From positions 1 through 8,338 of the forward strand of contig CABSBK010000035.1 in assembly GCA_902475865.1 (NCBI GenBank): a DNA stretch of 8,338 nt, written 5' to 3'. Shown in pieces: positions 1 to 8,208 of this stretch. The DNA comes from an uncultured Collinsella sp. (GTDB lineage: Bacteria; Actinomycetota; Coriobacteriia; Coriobacteriales; Coriobacteriaceae). Both the position numbers and the translations under genes were made by a program. Below the pieces are notes generated by a model. It saw only the letters and a program-made list of their open reading frames with translations. It was not told where the DNA came from and did not search any database. Every line of letters starts with the position of its first letter. The first letter of the stretch is position 1.

Positions 1-102
1 GAGGTGTCGCGTCTGGCGAGCGGCCTGCCCGTGGGTGGCGACCTGGAGTATGCCGACGAGCTCACGCTCGGCCGCGCTATCGAGGCCCGCCGCGCGATCT
101 AG
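1..102 (+). CDS. recR: Recombination protein RecR, C-terminal end (partial)
   Basis: Only the last 33 codons and the TAG stop are present; the gene starts upstream of the window. The visible peptide contains [20 protein letters not shown] followed by [11 protein letters not shown], which I recognise as the conserved C-terminal end of RecR: the end of the Toprim domain ([13 protein letters not shown]) and the short C-terminal tail (TLGRA.E.RR). RecR acts in the cytoplasm with RecO (and RecF) to load RecA onto SSB-coated single-stranded DNA at gaps. In many bacteria it sits in a dnaX-ybaB-recR cluster, so those genes may lie just upstream. No gene overlaps its end, and the next start is 243 bases away, so it is probably the last gene of its transcript. 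Confidence 0.93.
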   Translation, partial: EVSRLASGLPVGGDLEYADELTLGRAIEARRAI

Positions 103-125
103 GCGGCGTCAGCTCCGCGGCATGT

Positions 126-146
126 CCCGTCGGCCTGCCGCACGGG
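126..146 (+). terminator. Hairpin downstream of recR, possible weak terminator
   Basis: CCCGT (126-130) pairs with ACGGG (142-146), and CGG/CCG continue the stem inwards with one bulged C at 141. It starts 23 bases after the recR stop, the place expected for a transcript end. There is no T-run after it, so as an intrinsic terminator it is poor; it might only protect the 3' end. Confidence 0.3.
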
Positions 147-175
147 GCGCTCATAATTGGGCACGCGTTCATGCA

Positions 176-191
176 TTTGTTGTGCAACAAA
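176..191. promoter_or_regulatory. Palindrome TTTGTTG-TG-CAACAAA, candidate operator
   Basis: Seven-base arms (176-182 and 185-191) flank TG. The core GTTGTGCAAC (179-188) differs by one base from the palindrome at 252-261. The spacing between the two is 73 bp, close to seven helical turns. Nothing coding covers it. The identity of any binding protein is unknown. Confidence 0.35.
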
Positions 192-251
192 CCTGCTTTT
201 CATCCGCTTATCGCGTGGATGGGTCCACTCGCACCTCGTATTTGCCCATTC

Positions 252-261
252 GTTGCGCAAC
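252..261. promoter_or_regulatory. Perfect palindrome GTTGCGCAAC, candidate operator over the -35 region
   Basis: A perfect 10-bp palindrome that matches 9 of 10 bases of the upstream core at 179-188. It covers TTGCGC (253-258), the only -35-like hexamer upstream of the candidate -10 box at 278-283. A repressor or activator here would sit directly on the promoter of the kinase operon. Inference only. Confidence 0.35.
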
Positions 262-283
262 CTTTTTGGTTCGCTGATACACT
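253..283 (+). promoter_or_regulatory. Candidate promoter of the kinase/FHA operon
   Basis: An extended -10 element reads TGATACACT (275-283): TG, one base, then TACACT, which matches TATAAT at 4 of 6. The weak -35 candidate TTGCGC (253-258) is 19 bases upstream of TACACT, or 17 bases upstream of the alternative -10 GATACA at 276. Transcription would start near base 290, giving a leader of about 55 bases that includes the hairpin at 306-323. No better promoter is visible between 103 and 345. Confidence 0.4.
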
Positions 284-305
284 CAAATGTGGATATGAAA
301 GAATG

Positions 306-333
306 CGCCGCTTTTAAGCGGCGTGTTTTTGTT
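306..333 (+). terminator. Intrinsic-terminator-like hairpin immediately before the first operon gene
   Basis: CGCCGCT (306-312) pairs perfectly with AGCGGCG (317-323) around a 4-base loop, and is followed by TGTTTTTGTT. This is the classic GC-stem plus U-tract form. It ends at the base before the ribosome binding site (334-340), so it either ends readthrough from recR or acts as an attenuator inside the leader if the promoter at 253-283 is real. Confidence 0.55.
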
Positions 334-340
334 GGAGGAG
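334..340 (+). promoter_or_regulatory. Strong ribosome binding site fixing the start at 346
   Basis: GGAGGAG lies 5 bases before ATG 346. It decides the start: the reading frame is open upstream as far as a TTG at 157, but that start has no such site and would put the hairpin at 306-323 inside the coding region. Confidence 0.85.
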
Positions 341-345
341 AACAC

Positions 346-1254
346 ATGCGGCCCGGGGGCACTCAGACAAAGCATGGCGCCGCGGTGCGCATGCGGCGCC
401 GGCTGGGCCTGGCGCCTCGGGCGTATGTGCTGCTGTCTTGCTCGCTCGTACTGGTCATAGCCGGTGTTTCGGCTTATGGCATGACGGTGCCGTCCATGGT
501 ACAGGCGCATGCTGCGCGCGAGCTGCATATTGGGCGCAAGGCCAAAAGCGACTTGGGAACGACAACTGGATATGCGTGGGCGAGCGTGGTCGGGCGCACC
601 GTGTTTGGCGTCGATCCCGCGGACGAGGGCGAGCGGGCGTCCAACGAGATCACGCTGGCAAACGGCAAGGCCATCGTGCTCACCAACACCAAGGTCATTA
701 CGAAGCTTTCCAATAACAGCGTGGCTTCTGTCGTTAACAAGGCGGAGCAGCAGAAGGAGCAGGACACGCAGCAGACGGGTAAGCCCGGCGGCTCGGACGG
801 GTCCGGTTCTGGCACCGGTTCGGCGGGCTCGGACGGCGGTTCCGGTTCGGGTTCCGCCTCTGGCGGTGGATCTTCGAGTGGCGGCTCGACGGACGGCGGT
901 GCCGGCGGCGACACGGGCTCGGGTGGTCTCTCGGCTGCCGAGGAGGCGAGCATCCACAATTGGCTCGTGACCAAATACAACATGCTCGATGACTATGTCG
1001 CCCGCGCCAATAGCGCGGTCTCGACCTATAACGCAACAGGCGATACCGGGCCGTGCGATAGCCTGGCCAACGATATGTTTGTCATCCGTGCCGAGTTTGG
1101 CCGGCAAACGTTTTCTCCCCACTCAAAGTGGTATCGGCAGTACGCCAACCTATGGGGCTGCTACACCAACCTGTGCCAATGGGTGGGGCATTACGGCGAT
1201 GATGACATTGCGCTTAACAACTTCAACAATAGCCTGGCGGCGATCGCCCTATGA
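346..1254 (+). CDS. Membrane-anchored protein with Gly/Ser-rich linker, function unknown
   Basis: 302 residues; I do not recognise a family. The N-terminus is basic (R15, R17-R19, R25), followed by one hydrophobic segment at about 26-48 (AYVLLSCSLVLVIAGVSAYG). There is no lipobox or clear signal-peptidase site, so it is most likely an uncleaved anchor with a short cytoplasmic tail and the rest outside. Residues 49-147 are mixed and polar. Residues 148-194 are almost only Gly, Ser, Asp, Thr and Ala, a flexible linker. Residues 195-302 look folded and aromatic-rich, with three Cys (C237, C272, C277; WGCYTNLCQW) that could form a disulfide. The start is set by GGAGGAG 5 bases upstream. The stop overlaps the kinase start (ATGA), so the two are probably co-translated. 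By position it could be a sensor or substrate for the kinase; that is inference from context only. Confidence 0.85.
   Translation: MRPGGTQTKHGAAVRMRRRLGLAPRAYVLLSCSLVLVIAGVSAYGMTVPSMVQAHAARELHIGRKAKSDLGTTTGYAWASVVGRTVFGVDPADEGERASNEITLANGKAIVLTNTKVITKLSNNSVASVVNKAEQQKEQDTQQTGKPGGSDGSGSGTGSAGSDGGSGSGSASGGGSSSGGSTDGGAGGDTGSGGLSAAEEASIHNWLVTKYNMLDDYVARANSAVSTYNATGDTGPCDSLANDMFVIRAEFGRQTFSPHSKWYRQYANLWGCYTNLCQWVGHYGDDDIALNNFNNSLAAIAL
787..927 (+). repeat. Low-complexity Gly/Ser-coding tract
   Basis: Codons 148-194 of the first operon gene are degenerate repeats of GGC/GGT with TCG/TCC/TCT and occasional GAC, such as ggttccggttcgggttccg at 839-857. They encode a linker between the membrane-proximal part and the C-terminal domain. 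Such tracts tend to vary in length between strains. Confidence 0.8.
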
Positions 1255-3092
1255 CGAACGATCTCGCTTCTGCGGCAGCCCAGTCGCTCAACCGTGATCC
1301 CATGGTGGGCCTGCGCCTGGCGCGCGTCGACGGGTTTGAGCCGGCCGTCGCCCTGGGCACGGACGAGCTTCCCGCCTACCTTCGCCGTTTTACGATGCTG
1401 TTTGCCGATGACGCCACCATGCGCCGTGGTGGTATCGGCCGTGTGACGCGTGCCGTCAACGTGCAGGGCGAGGCAGTGGCGCTCAAGCAGCTCATCTTGC
1501 CAACGCGCGACGAATTTGATGACGATGTCGCCCACGAGGCGCTGGTCACCAAGTTCAAGGCGGCGTTTCGCGAGGAATATGAATGCCATCGTGCCCTTTC
1601 GGGCCTTAAGGGCTTTCCCCGCTTGTACGGGTGGGGCGAGGTCGACGGCGTGCCCGCGATTGTCATGGAGTGGGTCGAGGGCGAGACGCTCGCTCGCCTG
1701 CGCCCGCGCTTTGCCGTGGACGATGCCGGGCGTCTGTCGCCGCTCGTGGCGGCGCGCCTGGGTCGCGACCTGTTCGATCTGCTCTGCCGCATGAGCTTGG
1801 TGGGGGAGGGGTTCGTCCATCGCGACATCTCGCCGGCCAATATTATGGTGCGCACGGCGCGCCTACCGCTCGACCGACAGCTTGCCGAAGGCACGTTCGA
1901 TTTGTGCCTCATCGATTTTGGCTCGTCGCTGGCGCTCGAGCCTGCCTCTGCGGTGGCGGGAACCGGCGGCAGGGAGTCCTTTACAGAGCGCTACGCCACG
2001 TTGCGTCGCGCGACGGTTGCCTACGCTCCGCCCGAGATGCTCACCGACGATATTGCCGACCTGCGCGTTTTGCGCATGTCGCCGGCAATCGACGTGTATG
2101 CCGCGGCGAGCACGGTCTATGAGCTCATCGCCGGTGTCGCGCCGTACGAAGTAGCGCCGGGCACGTCGGGTACTTCGGGCTCGCGCAAAAAGACGCGCGA
2201 TATCGCCAGCCCTTATCGTCTCAAGATGGATACGCTGCCCGATTATCCCGTCGGCGCCCACGCGCCCGGCTGCGACTTGACGCAACTGCTGCGACGCGAG
2301 CCCGATGTGGCACTTGCCGCGGCCGAACAGGCTCAGCAGCTGGGGCTCGATCCAAATTCCGAGGATCTGCGCGATGCGCTGGCGTTTGTCGACGCTCAGC
2401 TGTTCGATGTGGTGATGGCCTGCCTGTCCTGCCATCAGGAAGATCGTCCCGAGCCGGCTGCGGTGGAGGCGGCGCTCTCGGCATTTTGCGACCACTATGC
2501 GCAAAATGTCGCCCGCTCGCTTCGCGCCGAGCCGCTCATGCCCTGTCCCATGGACGCGTCCGGTCGCGCGGTCCGTCGCGCTGCGATGATTGGCGCTGCG
2601 GCTGTCTGCGGCCTCGTATGGGCCGTTGTGGTGGTGTCGGCGGCGCTGCTGGCGTCGGGTGCTCGGATGACGGTTGCCGTGGGGCACATTTCGTGGTCCG
2701 GCACACTGCCGGGCATCGTCGCCGTGCTGGCGTTGGCGCTGCCGAGCGTGGCGGGCATTGCCGTCGGAGCCTTGGCGCGCAATCGCCGCGCGGGGTTCCT
2801 GCAGGGCGTGTTGGCCCTTTCCGCCTGTGAGGTTCCGGCTCTGGCCGCACTCGCATGCGCCGTGTTTTCCCAGCATGCCGTGGCGGGTGCCCTGGTGGCC
2901 GCCTTAATTGCAACCTATGCGCTCACGTGGTTTTTGCTGGCGATGGGGTTTGCCTTTGAGCTTCCCGTCGTGTCAGCACGACGTGCGAAAATTTCCATGG
3001 CGGCGCCGCTTGCCGGCGGAGCCGCGGCTGTTCGCGCCTTTGGCGGGCCGGCCGAAGTATCCGACACTATCTCTGCGACCAAGGAGGGCTAA
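1251..3092 (+). CDS. Hanks-type Ser/Thr protein kinase with four C-terminal transmembrane helices
   Basis: 613 residues. The kinase domain (about 50-415) is cytoplasmic and should transfer the ATP gamma-phosphate to Ser/Thr of proteins. Visible motifs: a short Gly loop GGIGRV (60-65), the VAIK-type lysine K79 (VALKQL), an acidic helix (FREEYECH, 106-113) likely holding the alpha-C Glu, catalytic loop HRDISPANIM (190-199; D192, N197), Mg-binding DFG (D222-G224), APPE (259-262) and DVYAAASTVYEL (281-292) of the F helix. The usual catalytic-loop Lys (HRDxK) is Ser here, as I recall for other bacterial HRDISP kinases. The stretch from DFG to APPE is long (about 40 residues, S/T-rich). Four hydrophobic helices follow at about 444-469, 485-508, 515-539 and 543-569, with a short cytoplasmic tail. 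There are no PASTA or other sensor repeats. The start overlaps the previous stop by ATGA and has no strong ribosome site of its own, so translation is probably coupled; the next M (18) is a less likely start. Confidence 0.93.
   Translation: MTNDLASAAAQSLNRDPMVGLRLARVDGFEPAVALGTDELPAYLRRFTMLFADDATMRRGGIGRVTRAVNVQGEAVALKQLILPTRDEFDDDVAHEALVTKFKAAFREEYECHRALSGLKGFPRLYGWGEVDGVPAIVMEWVEGETLARLRPRFAVDDAGRLSPLVAARLGRDLFDLLCRMSLVGEGFVHRDISPANIMVRTARLPLDRQLAEGTFDLCLIDFGSSLALEPASAVAGTGGRESFTERYATLRRATVAYAPPEMLTDDIADLRVLRMSPAIDVYAAASTVYELIAGVAPYEVAPGTSGTSGSRKKTRDIASPYRLKMDTLPDYPVGAHAPGCDLTQLLRREPDVALAAAEQAQQLGLDPNSEDLRDALAFVDAQLFDVVMACLSCHQEDRPEPAAVEAALSAFCDHYAQNVARSLRAEPLMPCPMDASGRAVRRAAMIGAAAVCGLVWAVVVVSAALLASGARMTVAVGHISWSGTLPGIVAVLALALPSVAGIAVGALARNRRAGFLQGVLALSACEVPALAALACAVFSQHAVAGALVAALIATYALTWFLLAMGFAFELPVVSARRAKISMAAPLAGGAAAVRAFGGPAEVSDTISATKEG
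3081..3088 (+). promoter_or_regulatory. Ribosome binding site of the FHA gene, inside the kinase 3' end
   Basis: AAGGAGGG covers the last codons of the kinase gene and lies 7 bases before ATG 3096. It fixes that start and allows independent initiation within the operon. Confidence 0.85.
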
Positions 3093-3095
3093 GCC

Positions 3096-4034
3096 ATGGC
3101 TTCTCAAGCTGAGCTCACCCCGTGCGGGGCAATGTTTGACATCTTTAAGCGCGCAGCGCACCTGAGCCATATCGAACTGTGCGGCCTGGTGCTCTCGAGC
3201 CGCCCGCTCGCCGACGGCCGTAGTCCACAGAGCCGCGCCGCCGATCGCTCCTGGGTCTCGCGTTTTATCGTGCGCGCTCCGGTCGGCACGCTGCAGGAGC
3301 ACTATTTTGCCGATTACGGCACCTCGACCGCGCGCATCATGTCGCATCTGGCCCTGCGTCGCCGCAATCCCATGAATGCCACGGCGGTGATCAACATGGT
3401 GTGCGGGCCCGCTGGCGAGCCCATGGTGCGGGCGCTCGAGGAATGCCATCAGGATACGAGCCTCTACCGCAATGCGGTCGAGCGCCTGTCGCAGGCGGCG
3501 GAGCTTATGCCCGCCGAACGTGCCGAGGCCGTGCTGGTGCTGTTTGTCGCCGTCGGTTGCTCGGCAGATGTTCGATCCTCGGTGACCTATGCCATCGACT
3601 ACGCTCATGCGACCTGTGGCGGCGCCACATCGACGCCGCGCTCGCTGAGCACCTCGACGGTCACGGGCGAGCACGAGGCGGCGCCGGCGCATCCGCTGGG
3701 GCTGCTGCGCGTGCAAAACGGTTACGTGGTAAGTGCCCCGCGCTGGATTCAGCCGAGCGAGCAGGGCGTGGAGATCGGTGCGCTGGCGACGGGGGAGGGC
3801 GATATCACCGATGTGGGCGATGACGTTTCGGCTCGCCATGCCCACGTGTGGTGCGATGACCAAAATACCTGGTACGTCGAGGATCTGTCGTCCACCAACG
3901 GAACCGTGGTGGTAAACGGCGCGACGAACGTCTGCACCCAGGTCGAGCCTGGCCGCTCCGCTCAGCTCAACCCCGGTGACGAGCTCAGGCTCGGCGAATC
4001 CACCACCTACGCCATCCTCCTCGGCGCTCTCTAG
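3096..4034 (+). CDS. FHA-domain protein with unrecognised N-terminal region
   Basis: 312 residues, soluble, with no signal peptide or membrane helix. The C-terminal part (about 203-310) is a forkhead-associated domain, a phospho-threonine peptide reader. It shows VEIGA (225-229), VSARHAHV (244-251; S245, R247, H248), WYVEDLSSTNGTVVVNG (259-275; N268) and LNPGDELRLG (291-300). The Arg usually found after the first Gly (GR) is Ala229, so phosphopeptide binding may be altered. Residues 1-175 have mixed alpha/beta character and match no family I know; 176-200 is a Thr/Ser-rich linker. The start is 3 bases after the kinase stop with AAGGAGGG 7 bases upstream. Pairing of a kinase and an FHA protein in one operon is a common bacterial arrangement; the Thr-rich linker, or gene 1, could be the kinase target. 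Cytoplasmic location is inferred. Confidence 0.9.
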   Translation: MASQAELTPCGAMFDIFKRAAHLSHIELCGLVLSSRPLADGRSPQSRAADRSWVSRFIVRAPVGTLQEHYFADYGTSTARIMSHLALRRRNPMNATAVINMVCGPAGEPMVRALEECHQDTSLYRNAVERLSQAAELMPAERAEAVLVLFVAVGCSADVRSSVTYAIDYAHATCGGATSTPRSLSTSTVTGEHEAAPAHPLGLLRVQNGYVVSAPRWIQPSEQGVEIGALATGEGDITDVGDDVSARHAHVWCDDQNTWYVEDLSSTNGTVVVNGATNVCTQVEPGRSAQLNPGDELRLGESTTYAILLGAL

Positions 4035-4049
4035 CTCATCTCCTAAATG

Positions 4050-4116
4050 AGTTGCGGTGAAATAGGGACTGTTTAAGGCAGCGACCGGCAAAAACAGTCC
4101 TCATTTCACCGCAACT
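4050..4116. repeat. Long inverted repeat, 25-bp arms
   Basis: Left arm 4050-4074 (starts AGTTGCGGTGAAAT) pairs with 4092-4116 (ends ATTTCACCGCAACT) except for A-C (4064/4102) and a G-T wobble (4065/4101). The loop is the 17 bases 4075-4091. It starts 15 bases after the FHA stop and may stabilise the operon's 3' end, but no T-run follows on either strand, so it is not a standard terminator. It looks like a dispersed REP/MITE-type element; copy number cannot be seen from one window. Confidence 0.75.
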
Positions 4117-4150
4117 GCCGTGTGGTCGGCGATAGAGAAACGAGGGTGGA

Positions 4151-4185
4151 TTTCCGGACGCACGAGAGAGAATTTTCGGACGCAC
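4151..4185. repeat. 13-bp direct repeat, 22-bp period
   Basis: TTTCCGGACGCAC (4151-4163) recurs as TTTTCGGACGCAC (4173-4185), 12 of 13 bases identical, with nine bases between. It lies 8 bases before the perfect inverted repeat at 4193 and could be part of the same composite element. A related CCGTCCG occurs in opposite sense at 4275-4281, beyond the inverted repeat. Confidence 0.6.
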
Positions 4186-4192
4186 AACCCAT

Positions 4193-4256
4193 GAGAGTGG
4201 ATAATCTCCCACTTTTGGTCAAGATACAGGCAAAAAGTGGGAGATTATCCACTCTC
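4193..4256. repeat. Perfect 24-bp inverted repeat with 16-base loop
   Basis: Arms 4193-4216 and 4233-4256 are exact reverse complements; the left starts GAGAGTGGATAATCTCCC and the right ends GGGAGATTATCCACTCTC. The loop is 4217-4232. Because the arms are inverted, both strands can be read as peptides containing RVDNLPL and KSGRLSTL, which is a by-product and not evidence for a gene. No T-run follows. Each arm contains TTATCCACT, one base from the DnaA-box consensus. Perfect identity of arms this long in a gap between genes suggests a mobile or selected element. Confidence 0.85.
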
Positions 4257-4314
4257 GATGCAGGCTGCGACTTTTCCGTCCGAGGGGCCATCTCGCCCCT
4301 TGGCAGTCACCCGG

Positions 4315-4328
4315 GGTAAACCTTTACC
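4315..4328. promoter_or_regulatory. Dyad GGTAAA-CC-TTTACC, candidate operator
   Basis: Perfect 6-bp arms around CC, 40 bases upstream of the TACAAT box at 4368. It lies 23 bp (centre to centre) from the dyad at 4337-4352, about two helical turns. A binding protein is not known. Confidence 0.35.
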
Positions 4329-4336
4329 GCCCACCT

Positions 4337-4352
4337 ATATTTGCCGAAATAT
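4337..4352. promoter_or_regulatory. Dyad ATATTT-GCCG-AAATAT at the -35 position of the oxidoreductase promoter
   Basis: Perfect 6-bp AT-rich arms in a GC-rich region. It covers the place where a -35 box would lie for the -10 at 4368, and no good TTGACA-like hexamer exists at normal spacing. An activator that replaces -35 contact, or a repressor, would fit. Confidence 0.4.
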
Positions 4353-4367
4353 GGCTTGGCGGCGGGG

Positions 4368-4373
4368 TACAAT
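4368..4373 (+). promoter_or_regulatory. Candidate -10 box of the oxidoreductase promoter
   Basis: TACAAT matches TATAAT at 5 of 6. The nearest -35-like hexamer, TTGCCG at 4341, is 21 bases upstream, longer than normal. Transcription would begin near 4380, leaving an untranslated leader of about 275 bases, unusually long. A second AT-rich hexamer TATATT (4336-4341) also exists but has no -35 partner. Confidence 0.4.
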
Positions 4374-4640
4374 AAGCCCGCATGCGGATTTCCGTTGCGG
4401 GCGCTTCCCATCGCCGGGGCGTGCCCGGGAGCATCCGGCATGCGGCCTTTGCGGCGCTCGGCCATGTGCAAGACGGGTAGCTGGGCCTGTGGGGCGCGTG
4501 CAGCCCTCCTCGCCTTGGCATGCCTTCTCTCCACGCCATGTGCCTGCTGCTCAGTCTGCCTGCCAGATGATTGGAAGCAACAGCGAAAATCCCATCACGC
4601 CAACATCCCGGCAATCGCCGGGGCCTGTATACCTATATGA

Positions 4641-4649
4641 GAGGAGAGG
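4641..4649 (+). promoter_or_regulatory. Ribosome binding site fixing the oxidoreductase start at 4655
   Basis: GAGGAGAGG ends 5 bases before ATG 4655. The frame is open upstream to 4571, but the protein family begins at MARKFKSMDGNEAAAYV, and only ATG 4655 has a good site, so 4655 is the start. Confidence 0.85.
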
Positions 4650-4654
4650 GGTAT

Positions 4655-8194
<3,540 letters not shown>

Positions 8195-8208
8195 GTCTCC
8201 CACCGCAG

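Larger units (their letters stand above)
4035..4654. other. 620-base gap without a convincing gene
   Basis: From left to right: inverted repeat 4050-4116; direct repeat 4151-4185; inverted repeat 4193-4256; a small hairpin AGGGGC/GCCCCT (4283-4300) without a T-run; two dyads and a -10 box (4315-4373); then a GC-rich leader of about 275 bases up to the oxidoreductase start. The leader has two simple stems: 4376-4402 (GCCCGC with GCGGGC, inner CGGA/TCCG) and 4607-4622 (CCCGGC with GCCGGG). I see no tRNA, no T-box specifier and no riboswitch core I know. Small open frames across the repeats lack ribosome sites. Confidence 0.7.

Noticed and set aside
157..345. Upstream extension of the first operon gene to TTG 157
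   Set aside because: It would translate through the promoter-like region and the terminator hairpin and has no ribosome site, while ATG 346 has GGAGGAG at ideal spacing.
2421..2435. CLSCH (residues 391-395 of the kinase) as a c-type heme binding CxxCH motif
   Set aside because: It lies in the cytoplasmic kinase C-lobe where kinases carry a pattern like CL..DP..RP (here CLSCHQEDRP), so it is part of the fold.
2973..4091. 372-codon - strand frame over the kinase end and FHA gene
   Set aside because: It is antisense to well-supported genes, rich in Arg/His/Ala as expected for a shadow frame in high-GC DNA, and begins inside the inverted repeat without a ribosome site.
4050..4256. CRISPR array or integration site
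   Set aside because: The two inverted repeats are unrelated in sequence, not regularly spaced direct repeats, and no integrase, cas gene or tRNA is near.
4122..4319. Small frames on both strands containing RVDNLPL and KSGRLSTL
   Set aside because: The shared peptide comes from the inverted repeat read on both strands; there is no ribosome site and no support for coding.
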